32,135 nucleotides of DNA from Microthrixaceae bacterium (lineage in GTDB: Bacteria; Actinomycetota; Acidimicrobiia; Acidimicrobiales; Microtrichaceae): assembly GCA_023958095.1 (NCBI GenBank), contig JAMLGJ010000033.1:1-32135 (forward strand). Reading direction: 5' to 3'. The notes beneath the pieces were generated by a model. That model did not search any database. It saw only the letters and a list, made by a program, of their open reading frames with translations, and was not told the origin of the DNA. The translations under genes and the position numbers were made by a program. Below, piece after piece: positions 15,747-25,771 of this stretch; position 1 is the first letter of the stretch; every line of letters starts with the position of its first letter.

Positions 15747-16976
15747 TCAGGCGCCGTCGGCCGAGGATGCGGCCAGGGCGATGTCGTTGCGGTGCTGCAT
15801 GCCGGGCCAACCGATCTCGCCGACCGCCCTCATCGCGCGCTCCCGGGCATCCGCGAGGTTCCTTCCCCGTCCGGTCACGTTGAGCACGCGCCCGCCGGCG
15901 GTGCGCAGGTCGCCGGGTTCGCCGGCCACCCCGGCGAGGAACAGCTCCACGCCCTCCACCGAGCGGGCCGCGTCCAGTCCCTCGATCCTGTCGCCGGTGC
16001 GGGGCGAGGCCGGGTAGCCCTCCGAGGCGCACACCACCGTCACCATGGCGTCGTCGGAACTGGTGGGCTCGTCCCCCAGGCGCCCGGCCGCCGCGGCGGC
16101 CAGCATCTCGGTGAGGCTGCTGGTGAGCCGCGGCAACACCACCTGCGTCTCGGGGTCACCGAAGCGGACGTTGTACTCGAGCAGCTTCGGACCGTCAGCG
16201 GTGATCATCAGCCCGGCATACAGCACACCCCGGTAGTCGATCCCCCTGGCCGCCAGGGCCTCGAGGGTCGGGAGCACGAAGTCATCCTTCACCGTCGCCA
16301 TGAGCTCGTGGCCGACACCCGGCACCGGGCTGAAGGCTCCCATCCCACCGGTGTTGGGGCCCTCGTCGCCGTCGAGCGCGCGCTTGAAGTCCTGCGCAGC
16401 GGGCAGAAGCACGGCCTCGGTGCCGGCACAGATCGCCAGCACGGAGAGCTCCTCGCCGATCAGTCCTTCCTCCACCACCAGCCGGCGACCCGCGTCGCCG
16501 AACGCCGCCCCGGAGAGGTAGTCCTCCACGGCGTTGCGGGCCTCGGTCAGCGAGTCGGTCACCACGACCCCCTTGCCGGCGGCGAGCCCGTCGGTCTTCA
16601 CCACGAACGGTGGCGCCATCGTGTCGAGGAACTCGAGTGCGGGAGCGGGTTCGGTGAAGCTGCCGTGGCGCGCCGTGGGCACACCCGCGTCGGCCAGGAG
16701 GTCCTTCATCCATGCCTTGGACCCCTCGAGCCTCGCTCCGTCGGCCCCCGGCCCGAACACGAGCCGGCCAGCGGCGCGCAGCCGGTCCGCGAGGCCATCC
16801 ACCAGCGGTGCCTCGGGGCCGATCACGAACAGGTCGGCCTCCACGTCCTCGGGCGCCGCGTCGAGCGAGTTGGGGATACCCGGGTTGCCGGGCACGACGA
16901 CCACCTCGGCGTCACGACCGAGCACCGAGGCGAGGGCGTGCTCACGCCCACCGGATCCGACCACGCACACCTTCAC
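15747..16976 (-). CDS. purD: Phosphoribosylamine-glycine ligase (GAR synthetase)
   Basis: PurD joins phosphoribosylamine and glycine with ATP to give GAR, step 2 of the pathway. The 409-residue ATP-grasp protein starts MKVCVVGSGGREHALA, has the ATP-binding PPFVVKTDGLAAGKGVVV segment, the glycine-rich DGDEGPNTGGMGAFSP motif and the Mg-binding LLEYNVRFGDPETQ block, all standard. The start is GTG at 16976, with AAGGA some 13 bases upstream. It is followed 11 bp later by purK and preceded by the MhuD-like gene (45-bp gap). Confidence 0.97.
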   Translation of the reverse strand: MKVCVVGSGGREHALASVLGRDAEVVVVPGNPGIPNSLDAAPEDVEADLFVIGPEAPLVDGLADRLRAAGRLVFGPGADGARLEGSKAWMKDLLADAGVPTARHGSFTEPAPALEFLDTMAPPFVVKTDGLAAGKGVVVTDSLTEARNAVEDYLSGAAFGDAGRRLVVEEGLIGEELSVLAICAGTEAVLLPAAQDFKRALDGDEGPNTGGMGAFSPVPGVGHELMATVKDDFVLPTLEALAARGIDYRGVLYAGLMITADGPKLLEYNVRFGDPETQVVLPRLTSSLTEMLAAAAAGRLGDEPTSSDDAMVTVVCASEGYPASPRTGDRIEGLDAARSVEGVELFLAGVAGEPGDLRTAGGRVLNVTGRGRNLADARERAMRAVGEIGWPGMQHRNDIALAASSADGA

Positions 16977-17021
16977 CGCAGCACCGGTTCCTTCCCGGCC
17001 CGCATCCGGGCGGACGGGAGC

Positions 17022-17378
17022 TCAGCCACCGGCGGGGCCGGTCTGCTCGACCACCTCGAAGGACAACAGCGACGAGCCGGAGGCGACGGGCTTCTGTGCT
17101 CCGCCGTGGCCGCCGTGGCCGCCCTCGGCACCGGAGCCTCCTGCGTTGGCATGCCCCCTGGCGAAGTCCTGGCTGTTCATCCAGGCCTGGAACGACTCCT
17201 CGTCGGCCCACCAGGTCATGACGAAGTAGCGGTTCTCACCCTCGACCGGGCGCAGGAGCTGGAAGTACTGGAAGCCCGGCTGGTCCTCGACCGCACCCGC
17301 GCGGGCGGCGAAGCGCGCCTCGAGTTCCGGGCCGGCACCCTCGGGTACCTCGATTGCGTTGATCTTCACCACTGACAT
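17022..17378 (-). CDS. mhuD: MhuD-like haem-degrading monooxygenase (IsdG/ABM fold)
   Basis: The 118-residue protein closely resembles mycobacterial MhuD (Rv3592), which opens haem to release iron; MSVVKINAIEVPEGAGPELE is nearly the same as its N-terminus. The residues known to be needed in MhuD are present: Asn7, Trp66 (RYFVMTWW) and a histidine at 76 that aligns with MhuD His75 after a one-residue shift. After it comes a Gly/His-rich insertion (about residues 76-95, GGHGGHGG) that I do not recall in the mycobacterial enzyme. The end (PVASGSSLLSFEVV) matches the final strand. ATG at 17378 has AGGAG 7 bases upstream. It is co-oriented between purA and purD. The symbol is by homology only; activity is inferred. 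Confidence 0.85.
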   Translation of the reverse strand: MSVVKINAIEVPEGAGPELEARFAARAGAVEDQPGFQYFQLLRPVEGENRYFVMTWWADEESFQAWMNSQDFARGHANAGGSGAEGGHGGHGGAQKPVASGSSLLSFEVVEQTGPAGG

Positions 17379-17430
17379 TGGGCACTCCTGTGTGTCCGGC
17401 AGCTGCGTGCCGGGTTCTGCTCGGGGGACG

Positions 17431-18717
<1,287 letters not shown>

Positions 18718-18727
18718 TCACCTCACC

Positions 18728-19981
18728 TCAGAATTCGGAACCGACAACACTACCGCCGCGCCGGGGCGCGCCCACCAGTCGTTCGGGGGCGACACGATCG
18801 AGCAGGGACCGCAGCCCACCCAGGTCGAGGTACTCCGCACACATCGCCGCGGCGAACGGAAAGCCCACCCAGGTGAAGCGCGGGCTCAGGTCCGCTCCGA
18901 GCATCACCCAACCCAGCAGCGCCAGCGTCGCCGCGAGACCCACCGGGGCAGGGGCAACGGTGGCGCGCACCGGGCCACGGCGACGCACATCGGCCCACCA
19001 GCCGAGCAGCGCCGGGACGTACAGGGGACCGGCCGCCAGCAGCACCGTCACGATGCTCGGGGAGAACAGGTTGCGGATCGCGTTGTCGATCAGGATCTGT
19101 GTCGAGAAGGTCGCGTCCGCGTCGGGAGCGACGCCGCCCCACAGCACCACGGCCACGGCGGACGCGACGACGGCCAGCACCGACAGGAGGGCGGGACCGA
19201 GCGGCCAACGGTGATGGCCCTGCACTCCCGGCGGGCCCCCGCCGTCACCAGCCGGTCCTTCGCGTTCGCTCCAGATGCCCACGAGGAGCACCGGCAACAA
19301 CAACAGCACCGTCTCGCGCACCGGGATCGACACGAGGATCAGCGCGAGGCACCAGAGCCACCGTCGCTGCACCACCAACAACCAGCCGAGTGACACCACC
19401 AGCAGCGGTCCGGGGTCGGTCAGGAGCACCGAGCCGAACAACAGGGTGTTCCACCCGAGCGCGAAGAACGTGCCGGCGAACACCAGCGCACGCGGCGATG
19501 CCCCCTGGGAGCGCAGTGCGAACAGCATCGCCCAGACCGCACCGATGAGCATCGCCGCGTTGACCAGGGCGAGGGACACCCCCTGGTCGAAGGGCAACAG
19601 GTGCGCCAGCCAGGGCTGGGCGAACCTGCCGGTGTAGGGGCGGTACAGGCACTCCACCTGGAGCTCGGGGCCGTCCACCCCGCGGTACTGCGACACCATC
19701 GCCAGGTACTGCTCGTCGTCCATGGTCGTGGGCGAGATGGTCCTGCCGTCCGAGGTGACGTACGAGCCCACCTCCTCGGTGCAGTCGTCGGACACCTCCA
19801 CGGTGACCGAGTCCGGCAGCACCTCGAGGGGGATGCCGGTCCAGTCGAAGCGCGCGAAGCGCACCGACATGAGCACCGCCGCGGCGAGGGTGAGCAGGAT
19901 TCCCAGGCGAACGACCTGGGCGACGGTGACCTGCGCCCCCCTGGATTCCGCACCGACCAAGCTGCGCCACTCCGTGTTCAC
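18728..19981 (-). CDS. Multi-pass membrane protein of unknown function, 417 aa
   Basis: I do not recognise the family. After a short N-terminal tail there is one hydrophobic helix (about 20-40), then a polar segment of some 85 residues containing two cysteines, then about seven more hydrophobic segments between 130 and 370, and a charged tail. A single long external loop after the first helix, with an R-E pair inside a later helix (SIPVRETVLLLLP), recalls GT-C glycosyltransferase-type polytopic proteins, but no catalytic motif is clear. The start is GTG at 19981; a strong palindrome and a TAGCGT hexamer lie between it and the clpB stop. It is followed 16 bp later by purA, so it may lead the purA-mhuD-purD-purK-purE transcript. 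Confidence 0.75.
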   Translation of the reverse strand: MNTEWRSLVGAESRGAQVTVAQVVRLGILLTLAAAVLMSVRFARFDWTGIPLEVLPDSVTVEVSDDCTEEVGSYVTSDGRTISPTTMDDEQYLAMVSQYRGVDGPELQVECLYRPYTGRFAQPWLAHLLPFDQGVSLALVNAAMLIGAVWAMLFALRSQGASPRALVFAGTFFALGWNTLLFGSVLLTDPGPLLVVSLGWLLVVQRRWLWCLALILVSIPVRETVLLLLPVLLVGIWSEREGPAGDGGGPPGVQGHHRWPLGPALLSVLAVVASAVAVVLWGGVAPDADATFSTQILIDNAIRNLFSPSIVTVLLAAGPLYVPALLGWWADVRRRGPVRATVAPAPVGLAATLALLGWVMLGADLSPRFTWVGFPFAAAMCAEYLDLGGLRSLLDRVAPERLVGAPRRGGSVVGSEF

Positions 19982-19989
19982 TCCCGAGC

Positions 19990-20019
19990 GCGTTCGCTCC
20001 GGGGCCCCGGGGCGAACGC
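19990..20019. terminator. 30-bp near-perfect palindrome downstream of clpB
   Basis: GCGTTCGC-T-CCGGGG is followed at once by CCCCGG-G-GCGAACGC, giving 15-bp arms with a single mismatch (19998/20011) and no loop. It starts 17 bases after the clpB stop and ends 9 bases before the GTG of the membrane-protein gene. No T-tract follows on either strand. It is most likely a U-less terminator for clpB; a leader attenuator for the downstream gene is also possible, because a TAGCGT -10-like hexamer (20016-20021) overlaps its upstream edge. Confidence 0.55.
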
Positions 20020-20035
20020 TAGCGGTTGGCCGATG

Positions 20036-22558
20036 TCAGTCGAAACTGAACTCGCCGTCGCGCACGCCCAGTTTCACCGTCGACCCCTCGGGCAGCTTGC
20101 CCTCGAGGATCTCCATCGCCAGGCGGTCACCCACCTCGCGCTGGATCAGTCGCTTCAGCGGCCGGGCGCCGAACGCCGGGTCGTAGCCGTCGTGGGCCAG
20201 CTTGTGCATCGCGTCGCCGTCCACCTCGAGTGTGATGCGGCGGTCCTCGAGCCGCTGGCGCAGGTGTGCGAGCTGGATCTCCACGATGCCCTCGAGGTCG
20301 GACTCGGTGAGCTCACGGAAGCGCACGATCTCGTCCACACGGTTGATGAACTCGGGTCGGAAGAAGTCGCGGGGGTCACCCGGCAGGTTGGAGGTCATGA
20401 TCAGCACCGTGTTGGTGAAGTCCACCGTGCGGCCCTGGCCATCGGTGAGGCGCCCGTCGTCGAGCAGCTGCAACAAGACGTTGAACACGTCCGCATGTGC
20501 CTTCTCGACCTCGTCGAGCAGCACCACCGAGTAGGGGCGTCGCCGCACCGCCTCGGTCAGCTGGCCACCCTCGTCGTAACCGACGTAGCCGGGGGGAGCC
20601 CCGATGAGGCGGCTCACCGCGTGCTTCTCCATGTACTCCGACATGTCGATGCGCACCATCGCCCGTTCGTCGTCGAAGAGGTAGTCCGCCAGGCTCCGGG
20701 CCAGCTCGGTCTTGCCCACGCCGGTGGGGCCCAGGAACAGGAAGCTGCCGATCGGCCGGTTCGGGTCCGACAGGCCGGCTCGCGAACGCCTGATGGCGTT
20801 CGCCACCGAGGCAACCGCCTCGTCCTGACCCACCACCCGCTCGTGCAGCACGTCCTCGAGGCGCACGAGCTTCGCCATCTCGCCCTCCATGAGGCGGCTC
20901 ACGGGCACACCGGTCCAGCGCGCCACCACCTCGGCGATGTCCTCCTCGTCGACCTCCTCCTTGAGCATCTTGCGGTCACCCTGGAGCTCCGCCAGCTCTG
21001 CGGTTGCGACCTCGACCTCCTTCTCCAGCAGGGGGAGGTGGCCATAGGTGATCTCGGATGCCCGGGACAGGTCACCCTCGCGCTCGCAGCGCTCCGCCTC
21101 GGCACGGAGCTGCTCGGCGCGTTCCTTGATCTCGCGGATGGCGGTGATGCGGTCCTTCTCCATCTGCCAGTGCGCACGCATGGAGTCGGCCTGCTCCCGC
21201 AGGTTGGCGAGCTCCTCGTCGAGTGCCGCCAGGCGTTCCCGGGAGGTCTCGTCGGTCTCCTTCTCGAGCGCCACGCGTTCGATCTCGAGGCCCCGCATGC
21301 GCCGCTCCACGACATCGATCTCCGTCGGCACCGAGTCGATCTCGATGCGGAGGCTCGAGGCCGCCTCGTCGACCAGGTCGATGGCCTTGTCCGGCATGAA
21401 GCGGCCCGTCAGGTAGCGGTCCGAGAGGACCGCGGCGGCCACCAGTGCGGGATCCTGGATGCGCACGCCGTGGTGCACCTCGTAGCGCTCCTTGAGGCCG
21501 CGCAGGATCGCGATGGTCGACTCCACCGAGGGTTCCTCCACGAAGACCTGTTGGAAGCGTCGCTCGAGTGCGGGGTCCTTCTCGATGTGCTTGCGGAACT
21601 CGTCCAGGGTGGTGGCACCGACCATGCGGAGCTCGCCGCGGGCGAGCATCGGCTTGAGCATGTTGCCGGCGTCCATCGCACCCTCGCCGCTCGCGCCCGC
21701 ACCCACGACGGTGTGCATCTCGTCGATGAAGGTGATGATCTCGCCCTCGGAGTCCTTGATCTCGGAGAGCACGGCCTTGAGCCGCTCCTCGAACTCACCC
21801 CGGTACTTCGCACCGGCCACCATCGATCCCAGGTCCAGTGCCACCAGGCGCTTGTTGCGCAGCGAGTCGGGCACGTCGCCCTCCACGATGCGCTGGGCGA
21901 GACCCTCCACCACCGCGGTCTTGCCCACGCCGGGTTCGCCGATGAGCACCGGGTTGTTCTTCGTGCGGCGGCTCAGCACCTGGATCACACGACGGATCTC
22001 CGCGTCGCGACCGATCACCGGGTCGAGCTTGCCCGAGCGGGCTGCTTCGGTGAGGTCCTGTCCGTACTTCTCGAGGGCCTGGTAGGTCTCCTCGGGGTTC
22101 TGGGAGGTGACCCTCTGGGAACCCCGGACCTCCGACAGCGCCTCCAGGACCGCCTCGCGGTTCACCCCGGGCAGTCGCTTGTCGGAGTCCGCCCGGCCCG
22201 CGTCGGCATCCACCGACGCCAACAGCACGTGTTCGGTCGAGAGGTAGTCGTCGCCGAACTTGGTCCGTTCGTCGTCGGCCGCCTCGAACAGGTTCGTGAA
22301 GTCACGGCCGACCCGGGTGTCGGTGCCGTACGCGGTGGGCAGTGCACCGAGTTGCTCCTCGATGCGGTTCCTCAGCTCCACCGGGGAGAGTCCGAGCTTG
22401 CGGATCACGGGGAGCACCACACCGTCGTCCTGGCCCAGCAGGGCCGCCAGCACGTGGTCCGGGGTCACCTCCGCGTGCGAGCGCGCCTTGGCGTCGGCCA
22501 TGGCGGCATTCACTGCTTCCTGGGTCTTCAGCGTCCAGGTGTTCGGGTCGATCGTCAT
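20036..22558 (-). CDS. clpB: ATP-dependent disaggregase ClpB (Hsp104 family)
   Basis: ClpB extracts polypeptides from aggregates together with DnaK/DnaJ/GrpE, which are encoded just upstream. The 840-residue protein has the N-terminal Clp repeat domain (1-145), AAA-1 with Walker A GEPGVGKT at 207-214 and Walker B IITFIDE at 274-280, the coiled-coil M domain (about 405-525) that separates ClpB from ClpA/C, and AAA-2 with Walker A GPTGVGKT at 610-617, then the C-terminal D2-small domain. The stretch after sensor 1 ([20 protein letters not shown]) is the short form usual in actinobacteria. No ClpP-binding loop is seen. ATG at 22558 has no ribosome site; TAGACT 6 bases upstream implies a leaderless mRNA. 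A perfect HAIR operator lies just beyond. Confidence 0.98.
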   Translation of the reverse strand: MTIDPNTWTLKTQEAVNAAMADAKARSHAEVTPDHVLAALLGQDDGVVLPVIRKLGLSPVELRNRIEEQLGALPTAYGTDTRVGRDFTNLFEAADDERTKFGDDYLSTEHVLLASVDADAGRADSDKRLPGVNREAVLEALSEVRGSQRVTSQNPEETYQALEKYGQDLTEAARSGKLDPVIGRDAEIRRVIQVLSRRTKNNPVLIGEPGVGKTAVVEGLAQRIVEGDVPDSLRNKRLVALDLGSMVAGAKYRGEFEERLKAVLSEIKDSEGEIITFIDEMHTVVGAGASGEGAMDAGNMLKPMLARGELRMVGATTLDEFRKHIEKDPALERRFQQVFVEEPSVESTIAILRGLKERYEVHHGVRIQDPALVAAAVLSDRYLTGRFMPDKAIDLVDEAASSLRIEIDSVPTEIDVVERRMRGLEIERVALEKETDETSRERLAALDEELANLREQADSMRAHWQMEKDRITAIREIKERAEQLRAEAERCEREGDLSRASEITYGHLPLLEKEVEVATAELAELQGDRKMLKEEVDEEDIAEVVARWTGVPVSRLMEGEMAKLVRLEDVLHERVVGQDEAVASVANAIRRSRAGLSDPNRPIGSFLFLGPTGVGKTELARSLADYLFDDERAMVRIDMSEYMEKHAVSRLIGAPPGYVGYDEGGQLTEAVRRRPYSVVLLDEVEKAHADVFNVLLQLLDDGRLTDGQGRTVDFTNTVLIMTSNLPGDPRDFFRPEFINRVDEIVRFRELTESDLEGIVEIQLAHLRQRLEDRRITLEVDGDAMHKLAHDGYDPAFGARPLKRLIQREVGDRLAMEILEGKLPEGSTVKLGVRDGEFSFD

Positions 22559-22564
22559 GGATCC

Positions 22565-22570
22565 AGTCTA
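22565..22570 (-). promoter_or_regulatory. Extended -10 (TGC-TAGACT) of a leaderless clpB promoter
   Basis: On the minus strand TGCTAGACT is followed by GGATCC and the clpB ATG, so transcription should begin at or beside the start codon. The TG one base upstream of the hexamer makes it an extended -10, and no good -35 is visible. The HAIR element covers the -35 region, a position suited to repression. Confidence 0.55.
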
Positions 22571-22578
22571 GCACAGAA

Positions 22579-22599
22579 CTTGAGTGTCTACCACTCAAG
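22579..22599. promoter_or_regulatory. HAIR operator (HspR binding site) of clpB
   Basis: CTTGAGT-GTCTACC-ACTCAAG is an exact match to the established HspR-associated inverted repeat, CTTGAGT-N7-ACTCAAG. It lies 8 bp upstream of the clpB -10 hexamer, between the clpB start and the stop of the upstream SGNH-like gene. HspR encoded at 23646-24023 is the obvious ligand. Confidence 0.93.
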
Positions 22600-22608
22600 T
22601 TTCATCAG

Positions 22609-23649
22609 TCAGGCGCCTGACTGGGCCTTGTGCAAGGGCCGACTCACCCAGAGCGACCAGAGCGCGAGGCCGAGACCCGCGGCGACGAGGCCCGCTACCA
22701 CCAGCGCCACGGCCCAACCCACACCTCCGACGACCGAGTCGACCGAATCAGTGGCGCTGGCCCGCACCCCGCGTGTGACGTCCTGCACGTCCCCATCGGC
22801 CGCGGGGGCACTGGTTCCGGGAGCAACGGTCGTGGGGGCGGCGGTCGTGGCAGCCCCGGATGCCGGGGTGCTGCCGGTCCCGACGCTGCGCTGCTCAGCC
22901 GCGGAATCGAGTCCTGCAACCACGGAGGAGACCACGAACCCGGTCATCGCGGGCACACCTGCCGGGGTCAGGTGCAGACCGTCACCGGCGGTGACCCCGG
23001 GGCCCGCGGCCACCCCGGCCCAGTCGAGCACCGTCCCACCCGGTCGGGATCCGAGGGATTCGCGCAGCACCGCATTCGCCGAGGGGTAGTAGTCCCGCAC
23101 CTCCGGAATCGACAGCCAGAACAGCAACGGTGTGTCCCCGGCGGCCGCGACCACCCGCGAGACGCGGTCACCGAACGTGGCCGCATCGGCGGAGTCGTTG
23201 GCTCCCAGCAGCACCACGAGGGCATCGGCACCGAAGGTCGAGTACATGCGGACCAGGTCCTCACCGGCCAGTGTGGAACGGCTCACCTCGGTGTCCACGA
23301 CCGCCTCGATTCCGAGCGATGCGAACGCCTCACGAATCTGCGGCGCAGCTCCCTGCAGGATCGAGTCCCCGACGGCCACCACCCGCACCACACCATCGCC
23401 ATCCAGGTCCCGGCTGCCCGCAGCTTCATCCACCGCATCACCGGCGGCGTTGCTGGCCGGCGACGTGCCGGAACCGTGCGCCGGATTCGACACCGTTGCG
23501 CCCGCGGCGCCAGCCTGCGCCCCGGCCGGCGGAGCCGGGGTGGGCACGATCCCCATCGCCAGGGCCGGCACGAGGGCGAGCAGTGCGGACAGCAACAGCG
23601 GGCGCCGCGGTCGGTCCCGGGGATCGCCGGGCGGGCCGCCGGGGATCAC
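22609..23649 (-). CDS. SGNH/GDSL-hydrolase-like exported protein with C-terminal membrane anchor
   Basis: The 346-residue protein has a signal-peptide-like start (basic residues, hydrophobic 18-36), an Ala/Gly/Pro-rich linker, an SGNH domain (about 86-245), a low-complexity Thr/Ala/Pro linker, and a C-terminal transmembrane helix (about 311-335) with a short basic tail. SGNH residues are visible: Ser96 in VAVGDSI, Asn151 in LLGAND, and Asp223/His226 in GDGLHLT; the usual block II Gly is not clear. It is probably an extracytoplasmic esterase or acyltransferase on lipid or cell-wall acyl groups, which is inference. GTG at 23649 overlaps the hspR stop as GTGA, so translation is coupled to the heat-shock operon. 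That position, before clpB, is not part of the classical operon. Confidence 0.85.
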   Translation of the reverse strand: MIPGGPPGDPRDRPRRPLLLSALLALVPALAMGIVPTPAPPAGAQAGAAGATVSNPAHGSGTSPASNAAGDAVDEAAGSRDLDGDGVVRVVAVGDSILQGAAPQIREAFASLGIEAVVDTEVSRSTLAGEDLVRMYSTFGADALVVLLGANDSADAATFGDRVSRVVAAAGDTPLLFWLSIPEVRDYYPSANAVLRESLGSRPGGTVLDWAGVAAGPGVTAGDGLHLTPAGVPAMTGFVVSSVVAGLDSAAEQRSVGTGSTPASGAATTAAPTTVAPGTSAPAADGDVQDVTRGVRASATDSVDSVVGGVGWAVALVVAGLVAAGLGLALWSLWVSRPLHKAQSGA

Positions 23650-24023
23650 CGCCGGCGGGGCTTGCCGAAGGGCACCACGGCCTGGCGCAGCGGCACCAGG
23701 TCCCGGCGGTACTTGCGGTGAACCGACTCGACGCGGTCCGCCACCTGGGCCCGATGGTCCTCGAGCTCCGAGCGCAGCGCCTCCACCTCGGCCTCGAGCT
23801 CGAGCACACGTTTGACCCCGGCCAGGTTGAGCCCGTCGTTGGTCAGGTCCTGGATCCGACGCAACAACGCGATGTCGGCCTCGCTGTAGCGGCGTGACCC
23901 GCCCGTGGTGCGACCCGGCTCCACGAGCCCCTTGCGCTCGTAGATGCGCAGGGTCTGGGGATGCACCCCGGCCAGCTCGGCAGCCACGGAGATCACGTAG
24001 ACGGCTTGGTGGTACTCGGGCAT
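23646..24023 (-). CDS. hspR: Heat-shock repressor HspR (MerR family)
   Basis: HspR represses dnaK-operon and clpB transcription by binding HAIR sites, in other actinobacteria with DnaK as co-repressor. The 125-residue protein has the MerR winged helix at its N-terminus (VYVISVAAELAGVHPQTLRIYERKGL, then GGSRRYSEADIALLRRI), the LTNDGLNLAGVKRVLEL segment, and a coiled-coil region (about 68-100) ending in a basic tail. There are no effector-domain cysteines. The start at 24023 is used because it is where HspR homology begins, one base after the dnaJ stop (TGA-G-ATG); the 18-residue extension to 24077 is inside dnaJ. Gene order dnaK-grpE-dnaJ-hspR and two HAIR elements in the window support the assignment. 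Confidence 0.95.
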   Translation of the reverse strand: MPEYHQAVYVISVAAELAGVHPQTLRIYERKGLVEPGRTTGGSRRYSEADIALLRRIQDLTNDGLNLAGVKRVLELEAEVEALRSELEDHRAQVADRVESVHRKYRRDLVPLRQAVVPFGKPRRR

Positions 24024-24024
24024 C

Positions 24025-25149
24025 TCAGTTCCCCCCGGCAGTGCCGGCCACCGTGCGCGGCGACGCCGTTGCAGCACCGTAGGCCTCGAGTGCGGCCCGT
24101 TGCTGGTCGTTCAGCTCCGGGGGCACGTGCAACTCGACGGTGACCATCAGGTCGCCGGTGGAGCGAGCGGTTCGTACTCCGCGCTTGCGAACGCGGAACT
24201 TCTTGCCCGACGGGGTGCCAGGAGGAACCCTGATCGTGACCGTGTCCCCCTCGAGGGTGGGCACCTCGACATTCGCTCCCAGAGCGGCCTCCGCCAGGGT
24301 CACCGGGACCGTCACCGTCAGGTGGTCCCCACTGCGCCCGAAGCGCGGGTGGGGCTGCACGTGCACGCGGACGAACAGGTCACCGGGTGGACCGCCGTTC
24401 GATCCCGCCCCGCCGCGGCCCTTGACGCGTATGCGCTGTCCGTCGCGCACCCCTTCGGGGATCTTCACCTTGATCTCGCGGGGGCGGTGGATGGCACCGG
24501 TTCCGCGACAGGTACCGCAGGGCTTGTCGATGATGGTCCCCCTGCCCGCACACGACGAGCACGGACGACTGAACGAGAAGAACCCCTGGTCCTCCTCGAC
24601 GGCTCCGCTGCCGCCGCACTCCGGGCAGCGGCGCGGTGTCGTGCCCGGGGCCGCTCCGGTGCCCGCGCAGTCCGGACAGCGGACATCGGAGGTGACCTGC
24701 ACGGTCGTGGTCGCTCCCTGGACCGAAGCCTCGAAGGGCATCGTCAGCGACGCCTCGAGGTCCAACCCGCGCTGGGGGCCGGTCGGCTGTGCCTGCGACG
24801 CCCGCCCCTTCCCGAACAGGTTCCCGAGCAGGTCACCCAGGTCGGCTCCGGCGAAGCCCCCCGCTCCGGTCGGTCCACCCGGACCGAAACCGCCCATGCC
24901 GCCGGCCATCGGGCCCATGGCCCGTACCTCGTCGTAGGACTTGCGCTTCTTGGGGTCGCCGATGACCTCGTAGGCCGCCGAGACCTCCTTGAAGCGCTCC
25001 TCGGCGGCAGCGTCCCCGGGGTTGGCGTCCGGGTGCAGCTCGCGCGCGAGCTTCCGGTAGGCGCTCGTCACCTCCTTGGCGCTCGCGTCCTTTCCCACGC
25101 CGAGGATGCGGTAGTAGTCCTTGTCGAACCACTCCCTGTCGACGTCCAT
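24025..25149 (-). CDS. dnaJ: Chaperone protein DnaJ (Hsp40)
   Basis: DnaJ delivers clients to DnaK and stimulates its ATPase. In the 374-residue protein the J domain is at about 10-75 with HPD at 39-41, then a Gly/Phe-rich linker (about 80-115). The zinc domain has four CxxCxGxG repeats (Cys158/161, 175/178, 197/200, 211/214), and two C-terminal substrate-binding barrels follow. It is therefore a complete type I DnaJ, of the kind with the extended MDVDREWFDKDYY start usual in actinobacterial dnaK operons. ATG at 25149 has GGAGG just upstream; the longer frame to 25260 runs into grpE. Sixteen bp separate it from grpE and one base from hspR. Confidence 0.97.
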   Translation of the reverse strand: MDVDREWFDKDYYRILGVGKDASAKEVTSAYRKLARELHPDANPGDAAAEERFKEVSAAYEVIGDPKKRKSYDEVRAMGPMAGGMGGFGPGGPTGAGGFAGADLGDLLGNLFGKGRASQAQPTGPQRGLDLEASLTMPFEASVQGATTTVQVTSDVRCPDCAGTGAAPGTTPRRCPECGGSGAVEEDQGFFSFSRPCSSCAGRGTIIDKPCGTCRGTGAIHRPREIKVKIPEGVRDGQRIRVKGRGGAGSNGGPPGDLFVRVHVQPHPRFGRSGDHLTVTVPVTLAEAALGANVEVPTLEGDTVTIRVPPGTPSGKKFRVRKRGVRTARSTGDLMVTVELHVPPELNDQQRAALEAYGAATASPRTVAGTAGGN

Positions 25150-25165
25150 CAGTCCTCCGTCGGTG

Positions 25166-25771
25166 TCAGCCCCGCACGCGGACCATCGCGGCGCGGGCAA
25201 CGCGTCCGTTCCACAGGTAGCCGGTGCGCAACACCTCGGCCACCGTCGCCTCGCCGTCACCGTCCTCGTGCATCACTGCCTCGTGGACGTTCGGGTCGAA
25301 TGCCACGCCCGCCTCACCCACCACGGTCAGGCCCTGCTTCTCGAGGGTCTGGACGAGCTGGGAGCGCAACGGCTGCACCTCCGCACCGCCGTGTTCGACC
25401 GCGGCATCCAGTGCGTCGAGCACCGGCAGCAACTCCCGGACCACCTCGAGGGCCCCCTGGGAGCGCTGCTCCGCGCTCTCGGTGGCCACACGACGCTTGT
25501 AGTTCTCGAAGTCGGCCTTGAGGCGCCGCAGTGCGTCGAGGTACTCGTCGCGTTCGCGTTCGAGCCTCTGGGCCAGCTCCACGGCCTCTGCGAACGCCTC
25601 CTCGTTGGACAGATCGGGATCGAACGACAGCCCCGAGGCACTGGGCGCGCCGTCCCCGGCCTCCGTGTCGCCGGTCGGTTCCGGGGAGTCGGGTTCCGAG
25701 GAGCCATGCTCCGCGTCCCCCAACTGGTTGCCTGCAGCCGGGTCACCGGAATCGGGTCGGGCAGGACTCAC
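25166..25771 (-). CDS. grpE: Nucleotide exchange factor GrpE
   Basis: GrpE releases ADP from DnaK. The 201-residue protein has an acidic, disordered N-terminus (about 1-55), a long coiled-coil dimerisation helix (about 60-110, with [19 protein letters not shown]), and a C-terminal beta domain with [14 protein letters not shown] and [20 protein letters not shown], the family signature. GTG at 25771 overlaps the dnaK stop as GTGA, so the two are translationally coupled. Confidence 0.97.
   Translation of the reverse strand: MSPARPDSGDPAAGNQLGDAEHGSSEPDSPEPTGDTEAGDGAPSASGLSFDPDLSNEEAFAEAVELAQRLERERDEYLDALRRLKADFENYKRRVATESAEQRSQGALEVVRELLPVLDALDAAVEHGGAEVQPLRSQLVQTLEKQGLTVVGEAGVAFDPNVHEAVMHEDGDGEATVAEVLRTGYLWNGRVARAAMVRVRG

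Noticed and set aside
14554..16032. Longer purK reading frame (492 codons)
   Set aside because: The extra N-terminus is an out-of-frame overlap with purD, rich in Arg/Gly. PurK homology starts at the GTG at 15735.
19601..23089. 1162-codon plus-strand open frame
   Set aside because: It lies antisense to clpB and the SGNH gene, has the Val/His/Leu/Arg-rich look of a mirrored GC-rich coding frame, and contains no domain. clpB on the other strand is unmistakable.
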